DNA of 64,000 nt from Watersipora subatra (taxonomy: Eukaryota; Bryozoa; Gymnolaemata; Cheilostomatida; Watersiporidae), in contig NC_088715.1 in assembly GCF_963576615.1 (NCBI RefSeq), forward strand, positions 56,792,690 to 56,856,689. The letters are read 5' to 3'. Under the pieces are notes generated by a model. The model was not told the origin of the DNA, did no database searches, and worked only from the letters and a program-made list of their open reading frames with translations. The position numbers and the translations under genes were made by a program. Positions 45,501 through 60,500 of this stretch are shown in pieces. The first letter of the stretch is position 1, and each line of letters opens with the position of its first letter.

Positions 45501-48500
45501 TCAATTAGACTCTGTTAGCTTTTATATCTTCATTCTTATCTTCAGAAGCTTGCTTCTACATTCATTTTCTTACAAGGTGGATAATGTGTAATATTAGCTG
45601 AACGCCTGGCATTACACAAGCAATCAAATGAATGAATAAAATGAATACCTAATGAGTTTGAGTAACTTAAGCTAGTAACTTGAGTTAGTAACTCAAGCTA
45701 GTAATTTAAGCTAGTAACTTGAGTTAGTAACTTGAGTTAGTAACTTGAGCCAGTTTAAATCTTTACTATAATAAGAGCCGTGAAGCCAGCTTGACGTTAC
45801 TAGTCAGTTATGCTAGTGTTTTGGCAAACGTTGCTTTAAGTATGTGCACATTTATAGGTTACTAGCGTCAATTGGACGCGTAGTGTAGTGGGCGGTACGC
45901 CTGTCTGGAGAAATAGAGGTTCCGGGGTTCAAATCCAATGTTAAGCGGATTTTCGTTCCTAAAACTTTATCACTTTAACTGGGCGACAAACACTGAGATT
46001 TATATATAAAATATTAGCTGATGTCACTCTAAAGCCTGGTTTCCATATGACAGCGCAATGATCGCGCGCGGCCCAGTGATTGTGCGCAATGCATTTCTTG
46101 GGCCGCGAGGCAGTGTTTCCATATCGCGCGTAAGCTTCATGCTTGCATTGGACAGGGTGGATATTTTCCTTACTTTTTTGTAGGAGAGACATATTTCTTC
46201 TGAAAAACAGACCTCCGTTGCGAAATTACGCTGTCATATAAAAATCAGGCTTATTCTTTCGTACGGGAGACCGATTTCTTCGGAACAAAGCCCTTTGCTG
46301 GAATTGTGGGATAGGTTGAAAAGGTCTAGCGGTGTATTGTGGGATACATAATCGCTCGCACCCATCGCAAGGATCCATTCTGTTGGATACTTGCGATCAG
46401 CGTACGCACGTCGCGCGACCGTCGTGCGTTGACGTTTCCATATCACAACTGGCCTACGCACGACGTCGTGCGCCTTGTTGCGCGCCTTGCGCTGTCATAT
46501 GGAAACCAGGCTTAAAAGAAATATTTTATTGTACTTGCGACTCCCAACTCTTCAGTTATCCATCAGCCAATGCACTGACTAATAATAGCTCTAGTTGGAC
46601 ACATGCCCAACAACACTGTTGTTGACACCATTTGATAAGAAATATCAAAACAAAGAGTTGGGCTGGTACTGATGTCCCTTGGGATCATTTAGTGTTATCG
46701 TGCTAGCTGAGAGCAAAGTCTGATCAGCGAATGCTTAATGTCTCCAATGTTGAAATCTCAGGGCACTTTTGGATTCTCTACATGTACTCTAGATGGGTAC
46801 TCGTGACTGCGTGTCAAAATAAAATCTATCATGGAATGGACCTACATCTAGGAAATCTGAAAGCTACCTTAGTTGGCTTGTCTCTCTAGTGTAGAGCAGA
46901 TATCCAGTCCGAGTGCGTCGCTATCATTGTTTAGCAATTTATGAACTGGTCTTTAAAGGTTGACTTGCAGCAAAATTCATATTACAGTTATTTGATATCA
47001 AAAGATTCACCATGTCTTACTCTGCTGTGTGGTAGGTGCAAAATATGTGGAAATGTAATTACAAGCGCTTAAAAGCTCAAAAACGGACAGTTAATCGCCG
47101 CGATCACGAAACTTGTAGATTGGAATCAGTTTATTTCTCTGATGTAGACAATCCATTTGGTTATTGCTTTGACACGTGATGTTCTCACGCGAATTGAAAG
47201 GCCAATAAAAGGCTCAATGTAAAACTTCTCGTAACACTAGTTTATGACAAACACTTCGGGTTTTACCGAAGAGCCCGTATCAAATATAGATGTTCGCTAC
47301 TTTACAGTTTTGTTTCGGTTTGGTCTAATCGGCTAGCCGTAATTTGATCATGTGACCCATACTTCCTGCCAAATGGCGCGAACAATTTCTGCAGCATTTT
47401 TTGACTATCACAGGTGACCAACAGGCTCGTCATGTTTATCAGAGGATGATATGCACTCCTTCGACATAAGGTTAAAAAATTAAACCGATTTTCACGGTAG
47501 GTTTTAAGCTATCAGCGCTCAAATTGACAGCATTACAATGATGAGGAAATAGACGCGTAAGGACAATAAACTGGGTTTTATTGAATGCGTGAAGTATATT
47601 TGTGAAAATATTTCGGCGAATGAGGTTGCATGAAAGTGTAAACAAAAGCCATCTTGTTCAATTATGTCCCATTGAAGCCGTTTTAGAATGGGATTCTAAT
47701 CTACGCCAATTTCGTAATGGCAGCGATTAACTCTTTGTTTTTGAGCTTTGAAGAGCTTGTAATCACATTTCCACAAATTTTGCACTTACAACACAGCAGA
47801 GTAAGACATGGTGAATTTTTTGGTACCAAATAACTGTATGTGAATTTTGTTGCAAGTCAACCTTTAACCACGTTAACTGCTGAATTAGTTTACTTTTGTC
47901 TTTAGCACTTCATACCAAAAAGTGTTGATAATTTACTGCAGAAAGCACTAAACTCCTCAAAACTTTGGTTTATATGACTGTTTGGACAGTGAACGAATGT
48001 AGCTGATGTTGACAGAGTTTTAAAATTAATCGCAAGTACAACTGAACTATATTTAAACATCAAATTGGAAATTTTGAACAGTTAGTTGTTTGTTGCATTT
48101 ATTCATCAGTAAAAGTTGAACATGTTCGTGACTTGCTCATGACTTTTATGCAAAATCAACTTTATCAATAAAACTTGTTACTTTAGCATCTGGATTGAAC
48201 TCGGCAACTGATCATTTTAAAAACACTGTTGTCTTGCAAGACAGTTGGCAGCTCTGCAACACTTAGCTGGATAAATGCTAAGTGTCTAATGCCAATGCTT
48301 GCTCTGATAGATTTGTGATTTCTTTGAACTCCTGTGACATGTTAAGGCTTTTAATAGGCTTTGTCTTACGTAGGATTGCGGGTGGCTGAATGCATAGGAT
48401 GTTGGAATCTCTAAGTAACTCTACACAGTTAAGTTAGACTTCCTGCGTTTATAGATTAATATAAATAAGCCTTTGAGATAAGAAAGTTATCAATAAGCAA

Positions 48501-51500
48501 CTAACATCGTGTGGCTAATAGTTCAGATTTTCTCTTAGTTTACAGTGCTGTAAATGAAGCTTATACTAAATTCTCTAAATGATCATAATTGTTGTTTCAG
48601 TCTGCTCGCATACGTGGCCATGAAGGTTTGGGGTTGAACTTTTTCCAGCCACTTTTTCAGCCGCTGCATGTATTTTTTTGTCTCATGTTGGAAGAGATGA
48701 ACAATTAGTTTCACATATGATCCTGAATCACTTTTAACTATCTACATACTGAGGAATATACTGTGCGAATGAATGTTATCACTGCGCTCTGCAAAGTATC
48801 TCACCAAACAAGTTACCTTATGAACCATTGTGTTATTTCTAGTTTATATTGCAGGTTTATAATACAGATTTATATTGCAGGTTTATATCGCAGGTTTATA
48901 TTGCAGGTTTATATTGCAGGTACGGTAGTCCCTCCTACTTCACTGCTTTAACTACAGTGGCTTCGCTGTATCGTGGTTTGTCAGTGACCTTTATTTGTAC
49001 AGTATATGTATATGCTCATACATGTCAGTCTTGTCTCTAAGGCATGAATGGAAGCATCCAGTCCATTTATTATATTATATTTATTACTGCTTTTTCGTGC
49101 TTCGAATGGGTTGGAAGTTGCTTCCACTCCGAATCGTAAAATCTGAATGTATATGATGCCATTTCGCTTCACTAAAATAATGCAGAAGGCATTTGCTATG
49201 AGAGTACTTTGACATCGTGAAAACACTTTCTGTTGGTAAATCCGAATCGATAATACTCAGCTGAGCTCTTCTTAGTGGATGTAAAAAAAATTCAGCCTAC
49301 AACTAGCTCTGCTCTCTGCTACAAAAGCGTTCTACTGTTACTCAGTGCTGTTTCGCTTGACTTTTTGCCTTTACATGCCAAGGATGGGTCGGCCATAGGA
49401 GGATGACAAAATGATTACTTTTTAGTGCAACTATTTGACAACGCATTAATTGAAAAGTGACCATGACCTGAAAGCGAGCCTACTTTAAAAAGTTTGGTTT
49501 TTGAGGGATACATCGTGCATCTGGAAAAAATCTATAGTGTAACTGCCAATTATGACAACAGTAAGGTGCAAATTCATCGGTAGTAGGCAACTCCAAACCC
49601 ATTAGAAGCATGGAAACGCATTGATTATGAAAGTCCACTAGCAATGATCTAGTCACCTAGTTCATGTCAATGATAAAAATAGAATATTTTACGAGAATAG
49701 CTCTTTTCAACTATTGAATAGATTTTGACAACTTGTCCTTCATCTACAGGGAATCATCATGAAGTACTTTCTACCTTTATGTTACCCTGATGCTGATTGG
49801 CTTAAGAATATTTAGCGATGAATTTACCTCTTTCATTCTTGCCCTGTCATGCCTCTCCGTTCACTTCTTGTTAATTTCTCAGGGATTTCAGTATCGTATA
49901 TACAATATAAGCATGCCGCATGTAGAAGGACATATATGTGTACATACATACATAATACATGTACTTACCTGTATGTGTACTTACATGTATGTGTACTTAC
50001 GTGTACTTACATGTACATGTACTTACATGTACGCATACTACACATGTGTGTGTACTTACATGTAGGCATACTTACATGTACATGTACTTACATTTACATG
50101 TACTTACATTTACATGTACTTACATGTACATGTACTTACATGTATAATAGTTGTGAAAGTTCAGAAAGCAATTTAAGTTTTTTGAATCATAAAAGGTTTG
50201 ACTTGCAATAAAATTCACATTACAGTTATTTGACATCGAAAGATTCACCATGTCTTACTCTGCTCTGTTGTAGGTGCAAAATATGTGGAAATGTGATTAC
50301 AAGCTCTTAAAAGCTCAAAAACGAACAGTTAATCGCAGCTATCACGAAATCTCTTTATTTTGATGACGTACTCAAACATTGTGGGTATTGTTTTACACGT
50401 GATGTTATCACTTAAAATGAAAGGCCAATAAAAAGGTTAATATAAAACGTCTCATAGCACTAGTTTATGACAAACACTTTCAGTTCAACCTGAAGCCTGT
50501 ATCAAATATAGATGCTCGCTACTTTACAGTTTTGTTGCAGCTTGGTCTAATCATCTAGTCGTAATCTGATCATGTGGCCCATACTTCCTGCCAAATAACA
50601 CACATTTTCTGCAGCATTGTTCGACTATCACAGATGACCAACGGGCTCGTCATGTTTATTTGCAGATGATATGTACTCCTTCGAGCTAAGGTTAGAAAAT
50701 TGAAGGAATTTTTATGATAGGTTTTGAGATATCAGTGATCAAAGTGACAGCATTACAATGATGATGAAACAGACGCGTAAGGACAATAGGCATGGTTTTA
50801 TTGATTGCGTTAAGTATATTTGTGAGAATATTTCGGCGAATGAGGTTGCATGAAAGTGTAAACAGAAGCCATCATGTTCAGCTACATCCCATTTGTGCTG
50901 TTTTGGAACGGGCTTCCAGTCTACAGTGTTTTCGTGATGGCTGCGATTAACTATTCGTTTTTGAGCTTTTAAGAGCTTGTAATCACATTTCCACATGTTT
51001 TGCACCTACAACACAGCAGAGTAAGACATGGTGAATCTTTTGATACCAATTAACCGTAATGTGAGTTTTGTTGCAAGTAAACCTTCAAAAATTTGGTTCA
51101 TACTTCCAAAAAGTCTAGGTTTAAAAATTTTCAAAAAGTCTAGTTTCTGTTCCGTGTACGTTCCTATTTCATCGGTGGGACTGGGACATAACCCCCGGGA
51201 AGTAAGAAGGATTACTGTATAACTGATTTAATGTTTATGTTGTAGCTTTAGTTCTGGGCTACCCATTGTTGTCGAGGTGCTTGTGTAACTTCAGACTGTT
51301 GTTTGTTACGCTTAATTCAATGATCTCTTTTTTCAAGGGAAATAAAGGTTAAAAAGAATGTTACATTTGACACCGAGGCGCACACCGCTACTTACGTTGA
51401 GCCAAGAACTCTGGTATTTGATAGAAGTCTTTCAGTGGGTGATGAGAATGACACCTTCATAACAATTAACGTTCCTTTGGTGGTAGGTTATCATCTCAAT

Positions 51501-54500
51501 TGTTTGATATTTGGTCAGCTTGTGTTAGGCAAAGACCTCAGTAGGTTGAATTCGCATTCATTTGTTGAGATTACCTAAAAGTTCTACAGTGATTCAAATT
51601 TGCAAAGATTGCTTGCATTGAACTACATATAATTTCATATTTGTGAAACGATATAGATAATTTTTTTGCCAAAAAATGAATATTTTTACATCGATATTAA
51701 TGGAAATGTTATTCAGTCGTATATTGTTGCTTTAATATTAATGTAAATTCGATGAAATTATATTTTCTTATTCTCATGATTTCACGAATTTGTATATTGT
51801 TACCTTGATATTAATGTACATGCTATAAACTTACATACTATGATTTTGACATTAGCACAAATTCTGTGAAGTTACATAATATGACCTGTTTTTAAAGTAC
51901 AAATATTGATATTATTGTAAATACTATAAAATTATATTTTGTTACTCCGATATTAACAAAAGATTTTGGGAAATTACATATTCTTATTTTCACACTAGCC
52001 AAATGCTCGGCGTTACACGGGTAATAGAATAGTTACATAATGAATTTGAGTAACTTACCCGGAAAGCTAGATCTTTACTAAAATCTATACTAAAACAATA
52101 CTCGCATTTTGGGCCAGCTTAACAATCGTTACGTGTAACGGTCAACAGCGCTAATCATTAACTCTAAGCAAGTGCTTTAAGCATGAGTATCTTAACCAAT
52201 GTAATGACTATTCGCCTAAAGATTCCATCGCATTTCGTGAAGCTTAATGGTTTAGTATGCCACCTCTAGATCTGGAGGTCCCGGGATCCAATCCAGTGCC
52301 GTGCAGATTTTTCATTGCTAGATTTTAATTGCTATAACTGGACACAGGATTGAACAAAAAACAAACACTAATATTTATATATATATATATCAGTGTAGAT
52401 TAATGTAAATTCTATGAAATTATACTGCCATTATGCTGGAATAAAAGTCAATGCTATGAAATTGTATATTCTTATATTTAAGGTAAATACTATTTGATAA
52501 AGCAACATGCCGGTCTAACGCCATCAATTAATAAATAGGAATGTGTATTATTTAATCGGTATTACAGGCAGTGGTCACCATGATTCAGTCGATACCAGCC
52601 GCTGAGATGGTTCTCTCAGGATTGATAGATTTTGGCTTGATTAAGGATGAGCAGTTGTTTAAAAGACTCAGCGTCTATCAGCTCATCTGGGGTGCGTGCA
52701 CAAAACCATTCATGTTTCTATTCACAAGTTTGGTTATGCTTTATTATTGCTACATTTGTATACGCTGTAGTAGATCCTAGCCAAACCTCTATTTCTGAAT
52801 TATGTGATTTAGTGTCCTTCTTGTTTACCAGTTCTTTGTACCACTTTTAGTAACTTTACCACATCTTCATTTCATCACACGGTTTTTATTTCATTTACTG
52901 ATCTCTAAAACTACACAAACCACAAATTACTTCAGTACTCTCACCAGGTTTGTAAAGGCCTACAGAAACATTTCTGACTAGGATGAGCTTCTCACCAACA
53001 GTAGCATTTCTGGGACACCACTAATGTTTGACAAATTGCTTTTCTGCCATCTCATAACTCCACATAAGCAGTCTTATCCCACCCATTTTTTCCCGCGATT
53101 TATTAAAGCTTTTTTACCGTTGTTCTTCCTTATTCACCGTTGTCTACTCTCATGTTGACTTAGTTTTCTCTCTCTTTCTCCTTGACCTAAAAACAAGTAG
53201 TGGCTGTGGTTTTACTTTCATCCATTTATCTCCTACTCTTTGGCCTTTTTCATGGCAGCAAACCCACACAGGAATCACTGATCAAGTAACTGTGCAAAAT
53301 AGTGTGTTTCAGCTCCTTAAATTATTTGCAGATTCTGGCAAGATTAATTCAGGAATTCTTGACTAGTTTATGATCGACTAGCTTGTACTGCCAGGATAGA
53401 TTGTACCAGCTCAGCAGTAACAAGAAGGTTTTTGTGGGACACATTCTTGTAATACCCTCTCTCACACTGTCAGCATATATACATGTATTTGCTCTGCATT
53501 GTTACCCTTTAGTCAACAGCATGGGCAAAACTTGCATTGGTTTAAATTGAGTGTCATGTGTCTCTTTCACACCGTTTCATCCTTGTTTGACCAAGGGATG
53601 AATGTGGATCACCATTCATATCATGAACAACAGTAAATAAGGAGAAGCTAATCTACAACCCGATGCAGTACTGATGACTCGACAAATTTTCTAATTCCTT
53701 CTAAAGCAAATCATCATCACATGTTTAAAAGGTTGACTGTTAGTCAGTGTTCAGTTCAGATCTCGTTATTCTAGCTAGGGCTACCTAATAGTGAGCTAGG
53801 GCTACCTAATAGTGAGCTAGGGCTACCTAAAAGTGAGGCTTTGTGCGTTTGCTTGCAGGCTACAAAGACCCTCTGATGGAACTTTTAGCTCCTTTGGTAA
53901 AGGCAGCTAATATTAGTCTTCCAGTGCCTATGGATGGTTACTTTGGCTTCCTCTACAAGGTACCTTTCTCTTACCTTGCGTGCCAATGTTACAGTTTGGC
54001 TAGTTAGTTTAGCTTGTATATAAGTATTTAGAGATTGCCATTATATATAAATACAGTCAAACATGAATTACTCAAACTTCGCGGGATCGAGTGAAAGTGT
54101 TCGAGTTATCAGAGCATTCAAATTATCAGAACACTGTCATAAGTTCATGTATTTATTAGTAGATACATTTACATATACAAACTATAATATAAATCAAAAG
54201 CAAAAATGGCTTGTTTCAAATTAAATGCTTCTAATGTAAAGTTTAAAAATGTTATCAGAAAGTATAGAGATTTTTCTATCACTTGAGATTTGTTTGTTGT
54301 TTTATTTGATGTGATTGCCAGGACGTGTTCAGATTAATATTGGCAAAACTTGATCGCTGTTGAAATGTTCCAAAGAAAAGACATCTTTTTCTTTTGAGTG
54401 TTTGAACCCTGTTTTAACCAATATCAATTTTGCCAACTTTTCTTGAACTTTCTGCGAAGGTTACATCGCTTTTTCTAGCCTTCGTAGGACCATCGCTAAG

Positions 54501-57500
54501 CGGATGCTTGGTAGAAATCAACTTTCACCAAACCTTTAGAAGTCGTTGACGAAAATATTTTGCCGATGATGGTAATAACGACGCCTACAAACTACTAAAA
54601 GTTGGGGTTTATCTCTATGGCTTGGAATAAAGTGATATTCTAAAGCGATAATAACCGTCTCGGTAGTCGTTGGGCAAAAAACTGTTCGAGTTAACGAAGT
54701 TGAGGTTGAGTTATCTGAAGCAATTTATCATTGCGTGGGAATGGACCAAACAGAACCGTTCGAGTTAACCATGTGTTTGAGCTATCCGAGGGCGAGCTAT
54801 TCATGTTTGACTGTATATATATGGATACAGTCAAACATGGATAACTCGAACTTCACGGGACCGAGCGAAAGTGTTCGAATTATCAGAGTGTTCAAGTTAT
54901 CAGAGCACTGTCACAAGTCCATGTATTTACTTATTTATTAGTAGATACATGTACATATACAAACTATAATATAAATCAAAAGCACAAATGGCTTGTTTCA
55001 AATTAAATGCTTTTAATGTAAAGTTTAAAACTTTTTTATCAAAAAGTGTAGAGATTTTTCTATCACTTGAGATTGTTTTGTTGTTTGAGGTGATGTTATG
55101 CCAGGACGTTTTTTAGATTAAAATTGGCAAAACTTGATCGTTGTTGAAATGCTCAGAAGAAAATACATCTTTTTTTGAGCGCTTTAATCAAGATCAATTT
55201 TGTCGATTTTTCTTGAAGTTTATGCGAAGGTCACCTCACTTTTCCTCACTTCCGAAGGGCCATCGCTAAGCGGATGTTTGGTTGAATCAAATTTCACCAA
55301 ACCTTTAGAAAAGCCGTTGACAAAAATATTTTACCGATAGTAGTAATAATGACGCCTATGAATTACGAAAAGTTGAGGTTTTTCTCTATGGTTTGGAATA
55401 AAGTGATTTTCTAAAGCGATAACAACCGTCTCGGTTGGTGTTGGGCAAAAAACGGTTCGAGTTAACAGAGTTGAGGTCGAGTTATCTAAAGCAATTTATC
55501 ATTACGTGGGAACGGACCGAAGAAACCGTTTGAGGTAACCATGTGTTCAAGCTATCCGAGGGCGAGTTATCCATGTTTCACTGTATATATATGGATATAT
55601 ATACATGTATATATCTGTAGTAGGCACTGCAGCCAGTACGGTATGAATTAAACAGAATAAACGCAGTAAACCTAAATAAACACAGTACACAGAAATAAGC
55701 AAAACACCTTCATTTAAAAGTTAGAATGCAAATGTTGTATATGGTGAGTAGAAATGAATTTTCTATGCAAAGAATTTTATCGCTAGTGTAATTCTGGTCA
55801 TTCATTAGTATGAACTCATTTTGCTGTTGCGTAAAATGATGCAAGTAAAAAATACAGCCACTACTGAGCCATCATTCTGACTTTTTTTTTTGTCAAGGAG
55901 AAAGAGAGAAAACCATATTATATCCCAGAAAATTCATCCCATATATATATGAGACGAATTGTGTGTTCCCGGCACTTAGCCTCGTCTGGTACTCTCCGTA
56001 GGTGAACGTCTACCAAAGCATAATTTTGTAACTCATTCTATCGGCTCAGATAAAGCTGTCTGTCTCTCAGTGTCAAGAACCAGAGATTTCTATTAGTTTT
56101 AGTGGCAATCCATGTCCATGAATTGGCAGTGCGTGTTTTCAGAAAAATGAGACCGATGATGGAGTGTACACCGTAAACACAGGACAGGCTGGTCTAAACA
56201 GCTTCATGCAGGTGCAGGAGTGGAATCACAAGAGGTGAGGCTGCTCAAGATAACGCACCTAGGCATTGTTAGGAGTAGCAAATGTCTCAGATCACATGCT
56301 CACTAAGGCTACCAACTTTTCAATGCCACGTTGAAGGAATCGCTAATAAACATGTACATGCTATTTCTAAGGTTCAGGAGTTGTTCCACCTTGGAATGGG
56401 TTTGTGTCAGTATATAGGAGAGTAAGAAACTAATAGAGGTATTGTTATGCTCTCTTAGTTTGTTTGTTGTAAGCTTTTCATAAATTCTTACAAAGTGTTA
56501 TTGGTTTGTAAATGCTTAAATATAGCTCATAGCTTTTTGTTGTACAGCGGAACCTTGGTTCTGGAACATAATCCGTTACAGAAAGCTGTTCGAAAACCGA
56601 GTTGTTCGAAATCTGAAACAATTATTCCCATTAGAATTAATGTATGCCAAGGTAACAACTTCGGTTAAGTAAGTTTTTAACATTTTACACCATAAACTGT
56701 ACTGTATACTACACACTATAAATAAAAATGGGTAGATATAGATGGTGTTTATTTGTAATGAAAGATTTTCTATCTATGATGATGAAAACAGAAAACAAAA
56801 TGTAAACATTTCTTATGTTTTGCTCTTAAAAAATCAAAAACATTCTAGGTTAAGATACAATACCAAAAACTGCAGAAATTGATAATGAAACAGCGAAAAA
56901 TGCAACAGATCAGTTACATCAAAATCGTGTGAAAAAAGAAAATATAAACAGCAATGGCACGTTTACTTCACATCTTTGAAGGAGAATCCTCCTCCAAAAC
57001 AATTTAGGATAACTCGACTAGATGAGTTATTTCCCTAGCAAATTTCTTTGGTAAAGGGACGTCATCCCAGATGGTTTCTTCTTGTAAAGAATTTATAAAG
57101 TGTAACTTGCTTCTTTCTTTGTTAACGAATGTATCCATGCTGTTTCCAGAGCTGTTCCGAATGTTTAATTCTAATGCGCATTCTCCAGTTTGGTCGAGAA
57201 CCGAATTAGTTTTCGAGATCCAAGACGAACAAATCTCAATTCCTTTTGGTCGAAAACCGAATTGGTCGAGAACTGAAGCGTTCGAGAACCGAGGTTCCAC
57301 TGTATATCGTAATACATCTACCCTTTATGATTTCTATTAATAATGCATAGCGGTAAACACTCTATGCGAATATGTAGTAATATTCTTTGTACTTTTCTGT
57401 TGAATATGAATTCTATTAAAGGCATTAAATCAAGTGACACGATAAGGCAGGTTCCCGCGTTGCTAGTCATTTGACTTGAAGAAGTATGTTTGCATGTGAT

Positions 57501-60500
57501 CAAGGTCAAGTGTCATTGATATCCTTGATATGCGTATTACTAAGAATTATGGGTACTATATTGCAGTACACTGTCCTTCTGGAAGACCAAGTACTGCAAC
57601 ATGATCAATGGAACAGGTAGGGCAGTGAAACCACAGAACAGTATCATCATTTTTGTGAATTGCGGCTTACAGAATATCTTCTTTAGAGTTTTCTATTCTT
57701 GCAACTATGTGATTGTTGAGCGTTTAGTATATAATATTTAAATCTGTGAAATTACCATGAATGAAAAAAGTGTCTTTGTTTCAGACGGGACCATGTATCA
57801 CCCTTTTATTGATGTCAAGGACAAATTATTCCTCTTTTCCTCTGATCTAGCAAGGTAAAGATCTCTCAGCTTATACTGCTCAACGTGTGATTATATACGA
57901 AATATTTTGGCATGATGGTTTGGTGAGACTCTTTACTGTCACACACTGTAGCACATTATATCTATATATACCGTATCGCAGTATGCCCGAGTTTTCTTCT
58001 CAGCGATTAATTGTACGATTATGTGCACCGTAGACCGATGGTAGCGCCCACGCAACGCAGGTGTGTTAGCAAACATTGCAGCTGTCACATTTAACCGATA
58101 TTCCGCCAAGTATCCATGAAAGTCTGCGCAATGGGCACTACTTTGGGGATGGTGATTGGATGTCATGGATAACTTCATCTATATTTCCCTTCATGACAGT
58201 CGCTGCGGGACTAGTACGATATCATTTTAGTGACCGTATTGTATAACGAGAACTCTATGTCTATTCAGGGATCTAAAAGTGGACGTGTTGTGATAGCGTG
58301 AACATTGTTATCACAGACGATCACCTATGTAGTATGGGAGTACTTGACGAGAATCTAACAAAAAGCTACGAGCAATATGTAAGCATTTACCAACCGATGA
58401 CACTTTGTAAGAATCTATGAAAAGCTTACAACAAACAAACTAAGAGAACATTAGCATAGCGATACCGCTATCCTTCGTTTTTTGACATTAATTCATCTGC
58501 ACATGCGCTCGTTCACAGAAATGCCGCCATATTTGTAGACAAACAATCGTCATACTGCCTGTGATACAGCGTGTACCAGCCCTTACATTAAGCCTAAATA
58601 AGTCTTAGCTCACATCTATTCTGTTTGCTCACATAGTTGTACATTTATATCTACTTTGTGGACAGTAAATTCCTTCATTTTGTTAGATACATCCATGCGT
58701 GTTAAATCTATGACTTGATAGCTGAGCTTCAACTTCCTAGATGTGTTGCAGATCTATTGATGTTGTATTCTCGTCCAAGCACTACCTACACGATGTACCT
58801 CAGTATAGATTTAAACCACCTGCTGCACTGTTTGGTTATCCTCCAGATAACTATGACAACGCATGCTATTGTCTGGGCGATGAGTGTCCCCACAATGGTA
58901 GGTGCTCTTGCTGAAATATTTTGTTCCTATTTATGGTGCTATTGGATTCCCTACTCGTATCCTAGAGGAATACATAAAAAATGTCCAAAAAATATTTATC
59001 ATTAAGCAATGTTTATGATAAGCATTAGTTTAGTCCTACGTATATCCATAAGTTTGGAGTTATCTTCTACGTGCTACAAAAGATGATATGCGACTGACCG
59101 AGTAAGTAAACACCATTGAAAACCTATGAACTAATTAAATGAAGACTTATTAGCATATACAAAATGTGTTTGTTACAAGGCAAGCATTTCTTATCGTAGT
59201 CTGAAAACATTAAAACAATTATATAGATTTTAGATTGTTTTAATGATGCATCTACTTATCTACTGTCAATAGACCTGACTCGGTTGTTGTCTACCATTGT
59301 GTATCCCGATATAGGCAAAAAATTACTGTATATCCCCTCAAATTCCGAAAGGTATTTAATTGGAATCCAAGCGTCTTACCTGTACCCAATTCTGTATCCC
59401 TACATGTAGTCGATACACAAAAGGAATACAAACACCTCACCTGTATCCAATCATGTATCCCCACATGTAGTCGATACACATAAGGAATACAAACACCTCA
59501 CCTGTACCCAATCACGTATCCCCACATGTAGTCGATACACAAAAGGAATACAACCCCTCACCTGTATCCAATCACGTATCCCCACATGTAGTCGATACAC
59601 ATAAGGAATACAACCCCTCACCTGTATCTAATCCTGTATCCCTACATGTAGTTGATACACATAAGGAATACAACCCCTCACCTGTACCCAATCATGTATC
59701 CCCACATGTAGGCGATACACAAAAGGAATACAAACACCTCACCTGTACCCAATCATGTATCCCTACATGGAGTCGATACCCAAGGATCCCCAAAGTACCC
59801 TTACTAGCTTGTTAGGTTTGTAGAAAGGCATTAGTATATGCTACAATAACATGCATTGAGGATACATTGCATGGACTTGCACTGATAATAATCTACAGTT
59901 TCCAGCTAATATAGTATACAAAAGTTTGTATGCGTTTCATGTACTTTATTTTCTAATCACAGGTGTTCTGAACATCACAGCGGTACAAGGAGCCCCGGTA
60001 TTTGTTTCACAACCCCATTTTTTGAATGGTAAGTACTATGAGGCGACTATTGGTGGCTTGCACCCTGATGAGGAACGCCACAACACCTTCATAGACGTAG
60101 AGCCGACTACTGGCATAGTTATGAAAGGGGCCAAGAGACTGCAGATGAATCTTTATGTCAAACAGAATGCTTTTGTCTGGTGAGCTATTCCTTTCCTGGT
60201 AGCCTAGCCTGTCTTGATAAACTGTTGTTTTTGCGGAGTTGTCCCCCGTCGAGCAGAGCGAGCAAACAACAGCTTGTCACAATAGGGGCCTATGCACTGC
60301 GCCTGATGCATCAGCTGCACTGAAAGGGAGTTGTTCTTTTCCGTCTATGCGGCTTGGCTGCGATGTTATGTCGGTCGCTCCATTGGTAATCATAACGGAT
60401 TTAGCCCAAAAATTTATGTAGAAAAAATATATGATAAAAACATTTAACCAGAGACCAGTCTCTGCGGTAAACTTTAATAGAACTTAAGAATAAAATAAAT

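Noticed and set aside
59378-59790. Regular repeat array considered as CRISPR
   Set aside because: The whole 61-base unit repeats without unique spacers, in a eukaryotic intron.
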